DNA from: Paraburkholderia phenazinium
GTDB taxonomy: Bacteria > Pseudomonadota > Gammaproteobacteria > Burkholderiales > Burkholderiaceae
Reading direction: 5' to 3'
Length of the DNA stretch: 64,000 nt
Assembly (NCBI RefSeq): GCF_900141745.1
Contig: NZ_FSRM01000001.1
Coordinates: 3,224,001 to 3,288,000 of the forward strand
Shown piece after piece: positions 36,055 through 45,299 of the stretch; positions within the stretch are counted from its first letter, which is position 1, and the number at the start of each line of letters is the position of its first letter. Made by a program: the position numbers and the translations under genes. The notes beneath the pieces are model-generated. The model was given only the letters and a program-made list of their open reading frames with translations. It did no database searches and was not told the origin of the DNA.

Positions 36055-38553
36055 TCAGCGCTTCTTGCGTGTCTGTGCCTTCGAAGAAGAAGCAGACTTG
36101 GCCGAGGCGCCGTGTTTCCTGGCGGCGCTGCGTGCCGCGCGCGCCTCCTTGACCGCGAGCGTCGGTGCCGGTGCGGCCTTCTTTCGGCGTGCCCCCGCGC
36201 CGGCTTCGGCCGGCGCCAGCGAGCGTACACGTGCACCGCCGCTTTCAACGGCAGCCTTGTCGGCGAGCGCGGGACGCGCACCCGGCGACTTGATCGGCGT
36301 ATCGCGCACCAGCCGGAAGTCGATCTTGCGTGCGTCGAGATCGACGCGGCTCACCTGCACGCGCACACGGTCCGACAGGCGGTAGCGGATGCCCGTGCGT
36401 TCGCCGCGTAGCTCGTTCTTGATCTCGTCGTACTGGAAGTAATCGGAGCCCAGTTCGGTGACATGCACGAGGCCTTCGATAAACAGCGCATCGAGCTGCA
36501 CGAAAATGCCGAATGAAGTCACGCCGCTCACCATGCCGCCGTACTCTTCACCGAGCTTGTCGCGCATGAAGTAGCACTTGAGCCAGGCTTCGACGTCGCG
36601 CGAGGCTTCGTCCGCCCGACGCTCGTTGGCCGAGCAGTGCAAGCCGAGCTCCTCCCAGATCGCCACGTTGTTCGAACGCGTACGGCCGCGCTTTTCGTCG
36701 TCGGCCTGCTGCATCGCGCGGGCGCGCGGCGACAGCGCCGTATTCAGATCGACGCCATGCGGCGCTTCCGGCGTGTACTTGCGCCCCTGCAGGACCGCGT
36801 AGATTGCACGGTGCGTCAGCAGATCGGGGTAGCGCCGGATCGGACTCGTGAAGTGCGCGTACGCCTCATATGCGAGACCGAAGTGGCCGATATTGTCCGG
36901 ACTGTAGACAGCCTGTTGCATCGAGCGCAGCAACATGGTCTGCAACATCTGCGCGTCGGGCCGGTCGCGGATGTGCGCCATCAACGCGGCGTAGTCGCTC
37001 GCGTGCGGCGAGTCGCCGCCACCCAGCGTCAGGCCCATGCCACGCAGGAAGGAGCGCAGGTTCTCGAGCTTTTCGGCGGTCGGTCCGGCGTGCACGCGGT
37101 ACAAGCCCGGGTGCTTGTTGCGCTTCATGAAGTCGGCCGCGCAGACGTTCGCGGCCAGCATGCATTCTTCGATCAGCTTGTGCGCGTCGTTGCGCGTGCG
37201 CGGGATGATCTGTTCGATCTTGCCCTGCGCATTGCAGACGATGTAAGTCTCGGTGGTGTCGAAGTCGATCGCGCCGCGTTTTTGCCGGGCGGCGAACAGC
37301 GACTTGTACACGCCATACAGATTCTGCAGTTGCGGCAACAGCGCCGCGCGGCGCGTTGCTTCCGGGCCCTTGGTGTTCTTCAGCACCGCGGCGACTTCGG
37401 TATAGGTCAGGCGCGCTGACGAGTGCATCACACCGGGATAGAACTGGTACGCCTTGATCTCGCCACGCGCGGTGATCACCATGTCGCACACCAGCACGCA
37501 ACGGTCGACGTGCGGGTTTAACGAACACAGGCCGTTCGACAACTTCTCCGGCAGCATGGGAATGACGCGGCGCGGGAAGTAGACCGAGGTGCTGCGTTCG
37601 ATCGCGTCCACATCGAGACCGCTCTTCGGATGCACATAGTGCGAGACATCGGCGATCGCCACGATCAGGCGAAAGCCCTCGCCCTTGCCGACCGCGATTG
37701 GCTCGCAGTACACCGCATCGTCGAAGTCGCGGGCGTCTTCACCGTCGATCGTAACGAGCGGCACATCGCGCAGATCGACGCGATGGCGAATATCCACGGG
37801 ACGCACTTCGTCCGGCAGCCTTGCGGCGTCGTCGAGCGCGGCCTGGCTGAACTCGTGTGGCACGCCGTACTTGCGCACGGCAATTTCGATTTCCATGCCG
37901 GGATCGTCGATATCCCCCAGCACTTCCACCACGCGGCCAAGCGGCTGCGAATGGCGACTCGGGAAATCCGTCAGCTCGACCACCACCACCTGGCCGACCT
38001 TGGCCTTCTTGGTGTTCTGCGTGATCAGGATGTCGTGGCCGATTCGCTTGTCTTCAGGTGCGACGATCAGCGCGCCGTTCTCGTTCAGCAGTCGCCCGAT
38101 CACGCGCTTGTTGGCGCGGTCCGTGACTTCGACGATGTGGCCTTCGGGCCGTCCGCGCCGGTCATAACCGACGATCCGCGCCAGCACGCGGTCGTTGTGC
38201 ATGACCTTCTGCATCTCGCCGGTGGGCAGGAACAGATCGTCCTGACCGTCGTCGCGCACGAGGAAACCGTAGCCGTCGCGATGGCCCTGCACTCGGCCGC
38301 CGACAAAATTGGACGGATGCGTAAGCTGGTAATGGTTGCGCTGATCGAGCCGGATCTGGCCGTCGCGCTCCATGGCCGCGAGACGCTTGAAAAATCCTTC
38401 GCGCTCCTGGCGCTTGATCGACAACGCTTCGGCAATGTCATTCGCTGCAAGCGGCGCTTCACTCGTGCGGAGCACGCCGAGGATTTCCTCGCGGCTCGGA
38501 ATCGGGTACGGATATTTGCTCAAGGGCTTGTCGATGATTTTTTCTCGTTGCAT
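36055..38553 (-). CDS. rnr: Ribonuclease R
   Basis: An 832-residue 3'-5' exoribonuclease of the RNB family that degrades structured RNA. Order: an N-terminal winged-helix region (residues about 15-75), cold-shock domains about 85-240, an RNB catalytic domain with DGEDARDFDDAVYCEP (metal-binding Asp cluster) about 270-600, an S1 domain about 650-730 (YGGMVSGVTSFGIFVQLD), and a long basic tail rich in Lys/Ala/Ser (SAKSASSSKAQTRKKR). ATG 38553 is used. It is followed by rlmB and begins about 270 bases from the first tRNA-Leu, in the opposite direction. Confidence 0.96.
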   Translation of the reverse strand: MQREKIIDKPLSKYPYPIPSREEILGVLRTSEAPLAANDIAEALSIKRQEREGFFKRLAAMERDGQIRLDQRNHYQLTHPSNFVGGRVQGHRDGYGFLVRDDGQDDLFLPTGEMQKVMHNDRVLARIVGYDRRGRPEGHIVEVTDRANKRVIGRLLNENGALIVAPEDKRIGHDILITQNTKKAKVGQVVVVELTDFPSRHSQPLGRVVEVLGDIDDPGMEIEIAVRKYGVPHEFSQAALDDAARLPDEVRPVDIRHRVDLRDVPLVTIDGEDARDFDDAVYCEPIAVGKGEGFRLIVAIADVSHYVHPKSGLDVDAIERSTSVYFPRRVIPMLPEKLSNGLCSLNPHVDRCVLVCDMVITARGEIKAYQFYPGVMHSSARLTYTEVAAVLKNTKGPEATRRAALLPQLQNLYGVYKSLFAARQKRGAIDFDTTETYIVCNAQGKIEQIIPRTRNDAHKLIEECMLAANVCAADFMKRNKHPGLYRVHAGPTAEKLENLRSFLRGMGLTLGGGDSPHASDYAALMAHIRDRPDAQMLQTMLLRSMQQAVYSPDNIGHFGLAYEAYAHFTSPIRRYPDLLTHRAIYAVLQGRKYTPEAPHGVDLNTALSPRARAMQQADDEKRGRTRSNNVAIWEELGLHCSANERRADEASRDVEAWLKCYFMRDKLGEEYGGMVSGVTSFGIFVQLDALFIEGLVHVTELGSDYFQYDEIKNELRGERTGIRYRLSDRVRVQVSRVDLDARKIDFRLVRDTPIKSPGARPALADKAAVESGGARVRSLAPAEAGAGARRKKAAPAPTLAVKEARAARSAARKHGASAKSASSSKAQTRKKR

Positions 38554-38773
38554 GGACGTCGGTCGGCGTTATGACGCGGCTCTGTTGCACCTGCGATTGA
38601 CTGCTCGGGTCTGGCTCATTCAAAGCTGAGTCCGACGGGCCTGGGCACCGTGCCAACGAACTACTGCGAGGCATTCTAACACCCGTATTGCGCGCCAAGC
38701 GGCGCGTCAATACTTGCTGCAGTACTTGCCGTGAACCGCAATCCGACGCCATGCGGAGGCTTTCTCGAAATGC

Positions 38774-38801
38774 TTGACAGCTTTGAAGCTGTCGCTATAA
38801 T
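38774..38801 (+). promoter_or_regulatory. Consensus sigma-70 promoter of the first tRNA-Leu
   Basis: TTGACA (38774-38779), 16 bases, TATAAT (38796-38801): both hexamers are exact consensus. The following AGCGGTC is a GC-rich discriminator, as in stringently controlled stable-RNA promoters. The spacer contains the palindrome GACAGCTT-TG-AAGCTGTC (38776-38793). Confidence 0.9.
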
Positions 38802-38826
38802 AGCGGTCTCTGTTGTACAGACACCT

Positions 38827-38913
38827 GCCCAGGTGGCGAAATTGGTAGACGCACTAGGTTCAGGTCCTAGCGGTGGCAACACTGTGGAGGTTCGAGTCCT
38901 CTCTTGGGCACCA
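38827..38913 (+). tRNA. tRNA-Leu (CAG), copy 1
   Basis: An 87-base class II tRNA including encoded CCA. The acceptor stem is GCCCAGG/CTTGGGC with one G-T pair. The anticodon stem CTAGG/CCTAG encloses TTCAGGT (anticodon CAG, reading CUG). There is a long variable arm, and TTCGAGT in the T loop. It has its own promoter and terminator. Confidence 0.98.
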
Positions 38914-38918
38914 GATTC

Positions 38919-38953
38919 AAAAGCAAAGCCGCTTCCGAGCGGCTTTGCTTTTT
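38919..38953 (+). terminator. Intrinsic terminator after the first tRNA-Leu
   Basis: AAGCAAAGCCGCT (38921-38933) and AGCGGCTTTGCTT (38938-38950) form a perfect 13-bp stem with the stable tetraloop TCCG, followed by a T tract. Confidence 0.92.
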
Positions 38954-39086
38954 GTGTGAGGCTCTGCGGTTCGTTTGAACTTGTTCGAATGAATAACAGG
39001 GTATCGGCAGTGCGGAAGTCAGTATCGAACCTGATTCGATACCTGAAAGTCCGGACGGTGCAATGAAGCGGTTGTTGAAGTCCCCA

Positions 39087-39114
39087 TTGACACGCTGAGT
39101 CGTCCCGTTAAAAT
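39087..39114 (+). promoter_or_regulatory. Sigma-70 promoter of the second tRNA-Leu
   Basis: TTGACA (39087-39092), 16 bases, TAAAAT (39109-39114), ending 22 bases before the tRNA. The spacing equals that of the first tRNA promoter, but the sequence differs and there is no palindrome in the spacer. Confidence 0.82.
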
Positions 39115-39136
39115 AACGGTTTAGCTTGAAAATGTG

Positions 39137-39223
39137 CCCAGGTGGCGGAATTGGTAGACGCACTAGGTTCAGGTCCTAGCGGTGGCAACACCGTGGAGGT
39201 TCGAGTCCTCTCCTGGGCACCAT
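39137..39223 (+). tRNA. tRNA-Leu (CAG), copy 2
   Basis: The same length and anticodon as copy 1. It differs at three positions: one in the D arm, one in the variable arm, and one in the acceptor stem, where a C-G pair replaces the G-T pair (GCCCAGG/CCTGGGC). CCA is encoded. Confidence 0.98.
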
Positions 39224-39256
39224 CGGTTGTTCCGGCATAAGCCGGCGAAGTTCGAG

Positions 39257-39291
39257 AAACCCCGTAAGATCAACGTCTTACGGGGTTTTTT
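39257..39291 (+). terminator. Intrinsic terminator after the second tRNA-Leu
   Basis: AAACCCCGTAAGA (39257-39269) pairs with TCTTACGGGGTTT (39276-39288), loop TCAACG, with a run of six T at 39286-39291. Confidence 0.92.
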
Positions 39292-39389
39292 GTTGCCTGC
39301 GCTGTTGCCTGCGTTCTTGTCTGCGCAAGCCAGCAACGCCATCGTATGTCGACAAATGCAGTTGGGCTCCGAATGAGCGTGGCTGCGTT

Positions 39390-40316
39390 TCACCCCAGTT
39401 CGCCCGCTTCGCTTCGAAGATCCCCGGCGATGAAATCGACAAACGCGCGAATCCGCGTGGACATCTGGTGCCGTTGCGAATAGACGGCGAAGATATCCGC
39501 GTTCGGCGTGTCGTGATCGGGCAATACGAGGACCAGCGACCCATCGGCCAGATATTGCTTGATGTCCCACTCGGCCCGCATCAGGATGCCGTGTCCTTCC
39601 AGCGCCCACTTCACCGCGATTTCGCCGTCGTTCGTCGTCAGCGTGCCGTTGATGCGCACGGCCTCCGTTTTGCGTGACGCTCCCCTGCCCGAAGTCAGAC
39701 GCCACACGCCGTAAGCCTCGTCACCCTGGCGGATGCCGATGCAGTTGTGCCGCGTCAGGTCATGCGCGGTCACCGGCATCCCACGTGCGGCGATGTACGA
39801 AGGCGCCGCACACAGCAAGCGCCGGTTCGTCGCCAGACGACGCGCGACCACCCGCGTATCGGGCGGCTCGCCGAAGCGGATGCAGACATCGAACGTATCG
39901 TCCGTCAGCGGAGGCGGCGTGACCGATAGCTGAAGCTGAACCGATACTTGCGGGTGCTTCGCGACAAAGCGCGAAATCGCAGGGGCGACATGGCTGCGCC
40001 CAAAGCCAAGCGTCGCGTTCACGCGCAGCAATCCCTTCGGACTTTTCTTCGCGGTACCCAGCAATTCGGCCAGTTCGTCGATCTCGTCGAGAATCCGGCG
40101 CGCATGCTCGAGGTACAACTCGCCCTCCGGCGTCAGCATCATCCGCCGCGTCGTGCGGTTGATCAGCCCCACGCCCGCGCGACTTTCCATCTGCGTCAGG
40201 TGCTTGCTGACCGCCGCTGCCGTCAGTCCCAGTTCCCGCGCGGCGGCGCTCAGGCTGCCGGACGCCGCAAGCGTCGAGAAAAAGCTCAAATCCGACGGAT
40301 CGACCGTATCTCGCAT
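39390..40316 (-). CDS. LysR-family transcriptional regulator, divergent from the tartrate/malate dehydrogenase gene
   Basis: About 308 residues. The N-terminal winged helix-turn-helix has DLSFFSTLAASGSLSAAARELGLTAAAVSKHLTQMES. The rest is the periplasmic-binding-like effector domain. ATG 40316 starts at the conserved N-terminus; a GTG at 40325 would add three residues. It is divergent from the dehydrogenase gene across about 110 bases, the usual LysR arrangement, so it probably activates that gene and the adjacent transporter in response to the substrate. The short inverted repeat TTCAC-TT-GTGAA at 40321-40332 overlaps the regulator start and could be part of its site. Confidence 0.93.
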   Translation of the reverse strand: MRDTVDPSDLSFFSTLAASGSLSAAARELGLTAAAVSKHLTQMESRAGVGLINRTTRRMMLTPEGELYLEHARRILDEIDELAELLGTAKKSPKGLLRVNATLGFGRSHVAPAISRFVAKHPQVSVQLQLSVTPPPLTDDTFDVCIRFGEPPDTRVVARRLATNRRLLCAAPSYIAARGMPVTAHDLTRHNCIGIRQGDEAYGVWRLTSGRGASRKTEAVRINGTLTTNDGEIAVKWALEGHGILMRAEWDIKQYLADGSLVLVLPDHDTPNADIFAVYSQRHQMSTRIRAFVDFIAGDLRSEAGELG

Positions 40317-40425
40317 GGCTTTCACTTGTGAATGAAAGTTAAAGATGCTTTGAGTGTAGCACCGGTTTTTGCGCCCGGAGATAGGTAGAGTTCATTCATT
40401 CGTACAACACCTGAAGGACGGAGAC

Positions 40426-41520
40426 ATGAAAACCTATCGCATCGCGACCATCCCTGGCGACGGCATCGGCAAGGAGGTCATCCCGGCCGGCGCGCAGGTG
40501 CTCGAAGCACTGGCAAAGACGACGAAGTCGTTCGCATTCGAATTCGAGAACTTCGACTGGGGCGCAGACTACTACCGCGAGCACGGCGTCATGATGCCCG
40601 CCGACGGGCTCGACGCGATCCGCAACAAGGACGCGATCCTGTTCGGCTCGGCGGGCGATCCCGACATTCCCGATCACATCACGTTGTGGGGCCTTCGCCT
40701 CAAGATCTGCCAGGGCTTCGACCAGTACGCCAACGTGCGTCCGACCCGCATCCTGCCGGGTATCGACGGACCGCTCAAGCGCTGCGGGCCGGAGGACCTG
40801 AACTGGGTCATCGTCCGCGAAAACTCGGAAGGCGAATATGCCGGCGTAGGCGGACGCGTCCACCAGGGACACCCGATCGAAGCCGCGACGGATGTGTCGA
40901 TGATGACGCGCGCCGGTGTCGAGCGGATCATGCGTTTTGCGTTCCGTCTCGCGCAATCCCGTCCGCGCAAACTGCTGACCGTCATTACGAAGAGCAACGC
41001 GCAACGTCACGCCATGGTGATGTGGGACGAGATTGCGCTGCAGATTTCGAAGGAATTCCCGGACGTCAAATGGGACAAGGAACTGGTGGACGCGTCGACC
41101 GCCCGCATGATCAACCGTCCCGCCTCGCTCGATACGATCGTCGCCACCAATCTGCACGCCGACATCCTCAGCGACCTCGCCGCGGCACTCGCCGGCAGTC
41201 TCGGCATTGCACCGACAGGCAACATCGATCCGGAACGCCGCTATCCGTCGATGTTCGAACCCATCCACGGCTCCGCGTTCGACATCATGGGCAAAGGTCT
41301 CGCCAACCCGGTGGGCACGTTCTGGTCGGTTGTGATGCTGCTCGAACATCTGGGCGAATTCGACGCGGCAAAACGCGTGATGCAAGCCGTCGAAGCGGTG
41401 ACTGCCGATACATCGCTGCACACCCGCGACCTTGGCGGCACGGCAACGACCGCGCAGGTGACCGCGGCCGTCTGCTCTTTCATTGAAAAAGCCGCAGTGC
41501 CCTCGGCCAACGCAGCTTAA
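40426..41520 (+). CDS. Tartrate dehydrogenase/decarboxylase or D-malate dehydrogenase
   Basis: A 364-residue NAD-dependent beta-decarboxylating dehydrogenase of the isocitrate/isopropylmalate family, in the TtuC/DmlA branch. Seen: IATIPGDGIGKEV at the N-terminus, RPTRILPGIDGPL (substrate-binding Arg region), VRENSEGEYAGVGG, TNLHADILSDLAAAL (metal Asp) and FEPIHGSAFDIMGKG. It oxidises and decarboxylates D-malate, tartrate or a related 2-hydroxy acid. ATG 40426 has AAGGACGGAG upstream. The divergent LysR gene and the following ACS transporter suggest a small uptake-and-catabolism unit for a C4 hydroxy acid. Confidence 0.92.
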   Translation: MKTYRIATIPGDGIGKEVIPAGAQVLEALAKTTKSFAFEFENFDWGADYYREHGVMMPADGLDAIRNKDAILFGSAGDPDIPDHITLWGLRLKICQGFDQYANVRPTRILPGIDGPLKRCGPEDLNWVIVRENSEGEYAGVGGRVHQGHPIEAATDVSMMTRAGVERIMRFAFRLAQSRPRKLLTVITKSNAQRHAMVMWDEIALQISKEFPDVKWDKELVDASTARMINRPASLDTIVATNLHADILSDLAAALAGSLGIAPTGNIDPERRYPSMFEPIHGSAFDIMGKGLANPVGTFWSVVMLLEHLGEFDAAKRVMQAVEAVTADTSLHTRDLGGTATTAQVTAAVCSFIEKAAVPSANAA

Positions 41521-41727
41521 CTCTCCACAGCGGCTCCCCAGGAGTCTGGAACGCACGGCCGTCATCCGGCGGCCGTGGCCCCGCTCGCCCCGAGCGCGGC
41601 GATACGAGGGTTTGACCGGCAAGCGCGCCGAAAAAAACAGGAGAGCCGCACCGGACGGCCACGACGCGCTTTGTAACTCAACTCCGTTTCTGAATAGAGC
41701 ACTGCTCAAGCCTCCACGGAGGAGACA

Positions 41728-43038
41728 ATGATTTCCGAACTCGAAAGCCGGGTTTCGCGCAAGCTCATGCTGCGCATTATCCCGTTCGTGATGCTGCTGT
41801 ATTTCGTGAGTTTTCTGGATCGCGTCAACGTGGGGTTTGCGGCGCTGTCGATGAACAAGGCTATCGGTCTGTCGCCGACGGCGTTCGGTCTCGGCGGTGG
41901 ACTGTTTTTCATCGGCTATTTTCTGTGCGAAGTGCCGTCGAACCTGATTCTTCACAAGGTCGGCGCGCGCCGCTGGATTGCCCGCGTGATGGTGTCATGG
42001 GGGATCGTGTCGGCGGCCTCCGCATTCGTGATCGGCCCGAACAGCTTCTACGCGCTGCGCTTCCTGCTGGGCGTCGCCGAAGCGGGCTTCTTTCCCGGCA
42101 TCATTCTGTATCTCAGTCTGTGGTTCCCATTGCGTCAACGCGCGGTCGCTGCAGCATGGTTCATGGCCGCGGCGCCGATCTCCACCGCGATCGGCTCGCC
42201 GATTTCCGGCGCGATCATGAAACTGCCTCCGCTCGCCGGACTTGCCGACTGGCAGATGCTCTACATTCTCGAAGCGGTGCCGGCAATCATCCTGGGCTTC
42301 TGCGTGCTGAAGTACCTCACGGATACACCGGCGAAAGCGGAGTGGCTGCAGCCGGAAGAGCGCGAATGGCTGATCGCAAAACTGACGACGGAAGCAGCAG
42401 CGAAGCAGTCACATGCCGGCCACACCGCCGGTGCACTCACCGCCTTGCGCGACCCACGGGTTCTGGCGCTGGCGCTGATCTACTTCGGCACGTCGGCAGG
42501 ACTTTATACGCTTGGACTGTGGGCACCGCTGATTATTCGCCAGTATGGCTTCGGATCGTTCGAAACGGGCCTGCTGGCAGGCCTGCCGAGCATTCTCGCG
42601 GTCATTGCGATGATCTGGTGGGCGAAGCATTCGGACCGCACGGAAGAGCGCACGTGGCACGTTGTCATCCCATGTATCCTGGCATGCCTCGGATTCATCT
42701 TTGCCGGTAGCGCGACTACAGCGCTGATGATCATCCTGGCGCTCGTAATCGTGAACATCGGCATCAGTGCAGCCAAGGCACCGCTGTGGGCGATGCCCAG
42801 CATGTTCCTGTCAGGCGCCGGCGCGGCTGCGGGGATTGCGATGATCAATTCGGTGGGGAACCTGGGCGGCTTCGTCGGCCCGTTCGCGATCGGATGGCTC
42901 AAGAACGTAACGGGCGGCTATGCAGCAGGCTTGTATGTGGTGGGTGCGACGTTGGCGGTGTCGGCCGTCGTCACCGTGATGCTGAGCCGGCAGTCGAAGC
43001 AGCCACCCTCGCCTGTTGCCGAACGGCACAGCCACTGA
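41728..43038 (+). CDS. MFS transporter, ACS (anion:cation symporter) family, tartrate-like
   Basis: A 436-residue major facilitator with 12 helices. The ACS signature is clear: RIIPFVMLLYFVSFLDRVNVGFAALSM at the start, GYFLCEVPSNLILHKVGARRWIARVMVSWG, and RFLLGVAEAGFFPGIILYLSLWFP. Members import carboxylates such as tartrate, phthalate or sugar acids with protons. It lies 207 bases after the dehydrogenase on the same strand; that gap holds a CACGGCC/GGCCGTG hairpin (41554-41577) without a T-run. The dehydrogenase context favours tartrate or D-malate as substrate. Confidence 0.92.
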   Translation: MISELESRVSRKLMLRIIPFVMLLYFVSFLDRVNVGFAALSMNKAIGLSPTAFGLGGGLFFIGYFLCEVPSNLILHKVGARRWIARVMVSWGIVSAASAFVIGPNSFYALRFLLGVAEAGFFPGIILYLSLWFPLRQRAVAAAWFMAAAPISTAIGSPISGAIMKLPPLAGLADWQMLYILEAVPAIILGFCVLKYLTDTPAKAEWLQPEEREWLIAKLTTEAAAKQSHAGHTAGALTALRDPRVLALALIYFGTSAGLYTLGLWAPLIIRQYGFGSFETGLLAGLPSILAVIAMIWWAKHSDRTEERTWHVVIPCILACLGFIFAGSATTALMIILALVIVNIGISAAKAPLWAMPSMFLSGAGAAAGIAMINSVGNLGGFVGPFAIGWLKNVTGGYAAGLYVVGATLAVSAVVTVMLSRQSKQPPSPVAERHSH

Positions 43039-43063
43039 GCGGGGATTCTGCCCCGCCCTCCCG

Positions 43064-44443
43064 TCACAGCACCTTGCCGGGATTCAGAATGCCGAGCGGA
43101 TCGAGCGCCGCCTTGACGCGGTGCATCAGCGCGATTTCCGTATCGCTGCGCGTGCAGCCAAGATACGGGCGCTTCAGCGCACCGATGCCGTGCTCCGCCG
43201 AGATCGATCCGCCCATCGCCTGCACGACCGCGTAGACGCAGTGATCGAGCGCGTCCACCGTCGCGCCGTCCATCTCGCGCAGCGATACGCCGACATGCAC
43301 GTTGCCGTCGCCGACATGCCCGAAGAACAGGCACGTGATGTCCGGCCATCGCCGTCGCAGTTCGGCCTCGCAACGCGAGGCGAACGCGCCGAGCTCACCC
43401 GTCGGCAGACTCACGTCGAAGCCCGCCAGATGCGGCAACTCATCGATCGCGTGGCTCTCGCGCAGCGCCCACATATCGCGCGCCTGCCGCTCCGACGTCG
43501 CGAGCGCCGCGTCGTCAATCAGCCCCGCGTCGAAGGCATCGGCAAGACACGCCTCCAGGCCGGCCGCGGCGTCGCCATCCGGTGCGCTCGTCGCGAATTC
43601 GATCAGCACCACGAAATTGCCGTCGGCCGCGAACGGCGCGACGACACCGGATGTGTTCGCAGCCACATGCGCGTAGAACGACGGCCACATCGCTTCGAAG
43701 CTGACGACATCGGGGCGCGCACGCACGCGGTCCCACAGCCGCAGCAGCGCTTCATAATCGGCGACGCGGCCCAACGCAGTCGCGCTCGCGGCGAGCTTCG
43801 GATGCAGCCGCAGTACCGCACGCGTGATCACGCCGAGGGTGCCCTCGCTGCCAATGAAAAACTGCTTCAGATCGTAGCCGGCATTGTTCTTCAGCATCCG
43901 GTTCATTGACGACACGATCGTGCCGTCGGCGAGCACCGCTTCGAGCCCGAGCACCTGCTCGCGCATCAGCCCGTAGCGGATCGCGCGCGTGCCACCCGCG
44001 TTGGTCGCGAGCATCCCGCCAATCTGGCACGAGCCGCGCGCGCCGAGATCGACGCCGAACGTGAAACCCGCCGCCTCGGCCGCTTCCTGCACGATCTGCA
44101 GCGGCGTGCCGGCGCGTACCGTGATCGTCGCTGCAGCCGCGTCGAGCGACTCGATGCCCGCGAAGCGCTCCATCGATAGCACGACCTCGCCGCCCAGCGC
44201 GACGCCGCCGCGCGCGAGTCCGGTCATGCCGCCCTGTGGGACCACCGGTTGCCCGAGCCGTGTGCAGAGCGCGAGCGCACGCGACACGTCGTCGACGCAC
44301 ATCGGCCGGATGAGCGCTCGCGGTCTGACGCCCGGCGCTTCGTTGTACGCGGTGAAAAAACGCGGCTCGATGTCTTCGGACCGCGTGACGACGTCCGCGC
44401 CTAACTCAGCGGTCAGCGCGGCGTCGATCTGATTGTCTGGCAT
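43064..44443 (-). CDS. FAD-linked D-2-hydroxyacid dehydrogenase (GlcD/DLD family)
   Basis: A 459-residue flavoprotein. The FAD-binding PCMH domain has PQGGMTGLARGGVAL, GARGSCQIGGMLATNAGGTRAIRYG and NAGYDLKQFFIGSEGTLGVITRAV. The FAD-oxidase C domain has CLFFGHVGDGNVHVGVS and ISAEHGIGALKRPYLG. Enzymes of this shape oxidise D-lactate, glycolate or D-2-hydroxyglutarate to 2-oxo acids, passing electrons to a quinone or electron-transfer flavoprotein. It follows the binding-protein gene by 17 bases on the same strand and converges with the transporter at 43038. Substrate unknown. Confidence 0.92.
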   Translation of the reverse strand: MPDNQIDAALTAELGADVVTRSEDIEPRFFTAYNEAPGVRPRALIRPMCVDDVSRALALCTRLGQPVVPQGGMTGLARGGVALGGEVVLSMERFAGIESLDAAAATITVRAGTPLQIVQEAAEAAGFTFGVDLGARGSCQIGGMLATNAGGTRAIRYGLMREQVLGLEAVLADGTIVSSMNRMLKNNAGYDLKQFFIGSEGTLGVITRAVLRLHPKLAASATALGRVADYEALLRLWDRVRARPDVVSFEAMWPSFYAHVAANTSGVVAPFAADGNFVVLIEFATSAPDGDAAAGLEACLADAFDAGLIDDAALATSERQARDMWALRESHAIDELPHLAGFDVSLPTGELGAFASRCEAELRRRWPDITCLFFGHVGDGNVHVGVSLREMDGATVDALDHCVYAVVQAMGGSISAEHGIGALKRPYLGCTRSDTEIALMHRVKAALDPLGILNPGKVL

Positions 44444-44460
44444 CGCATCGTCGTCCGGCG

Positions 44461-45237
44461 TTACTTTGTCGAGATGTCGATATCGCCGAAGTATTTCGCG
44501 CCGAGCGACTTCACGCTGCCGTCCGCCTTGAGTTTCGCGATCGCCTCGTTCAGCTTCGCCTTCAGCGCGTCGTCGCCCTTGCGCACGCCGAACGCGATCC
44601 CGCTGCCGAGGATCTTGTCGTCGTGCACCGGTTGCCCGACGAACGAGAAGTCCTTGCCGTCCGGACGCTGCAGGAACGGCTGGCCCGCCGGCGCGAGCAG
44701 CAGTGTGCCGTCGAGGCGGCCCGACGTCAGATCCGCGAACACCTGGTTCTGATCCTGGTACGGCACCACGATGACGCCGGCCGGTTCCCAGTGCACTTTC
44801 ATGAACGTCTCCTGGATCGAACCCTGCAGCACGCCGATGCGCTTGCCTTTCAGCGATTCCGTCGTCGTCACCAAACCGCTGCCGGTGCGCGCGATCAGTT
44901 CGGTGGGCACGCGGTAGATCGGTGTCGTGAAGTCAATCGCCTCGCGCCGCTTGTCGGTCGCATTCATCGCCGAATTGATCGCGTCGAACTTGCGGCCGTT
45001 CAGCGCCGGAATCAGGCCGTCGAACGACGTCTCGGACCACGCGCACGTCATTTTCGTGGCCTTGCACACTGCATTGCCGACATCGATGTCCATCCCTTGC
45101 AACTCACCGTTCGGCGCCTTCGATTCGAACGGCGGATATTGCGCCTCGAGGCCGAAGCGCAGCGTCTGCGCATCGGCGAGCGCCGCACAGGAACCGAACG
45201 CGCAGGCGAGCGCAAGCCAGATTTTCAGGTGCTTCAT
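44461..45237 (-). CDS. ABC transporter periplasmic substrate-binding protein, basic amino-acid type
   Basis: A 258-residue protein with a signal peptide (MKHLKIWLALACAFGSCAALADA) and the SBP_bac_3 fold: TLRFGLEAQYPPFESKAPNGELQGMDIDVGNAVC, then SFDGLIPALNGRKFDAINSAMNATDKRREAIDF, the pattern of lysine/arginine/ornithine/histidine-binding proteins. It should capture an amino acid or opine in the periplasm. No permease or ATPase gene is near, so it is an orphan that must borrow a membrane complex. AGAAGGA precedes the start. It lies between an aminotransferase and the FAD oxidase on the same strand. Confidence 0.92.
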   Translation of the reverse strand: MKHLKIWLALACAFGSCAALADAQTLRFGLEAQYPPFESKAPNGELQGMDIDVGNAVCKATKMTCAWSETSFDGLIPALNGRKFDAINSAMNATDKRREAIDFTTPIYRVPTELIARTGSGLVTTTESLKGKRIGVLQGSIQETFMKVHWEPAGVIVVPYQDQNQVFADLTSGRLDGTLLLAPAGQPFLQRPDGKDFSFVGQPVHDDKILGSGIAFGVRKGDDALKAKLNEAIAKLKADGSVKSLGAKYFGDIDISTK

Positions 45238-45299
45238 CGTGATGTCCTTCTATTGGAATCGTGAATAGTCGGGCGGGTGGCTGCCGTACGTCGACGGCC

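Noticed and set aside
43039..43056. GCGGGG-ATTCTG-CCCCGC hairpin between convergent MFS and FAD-oxidase genes
   Set aside because: Only six base pairs and no T-run, so not called as a terminator.
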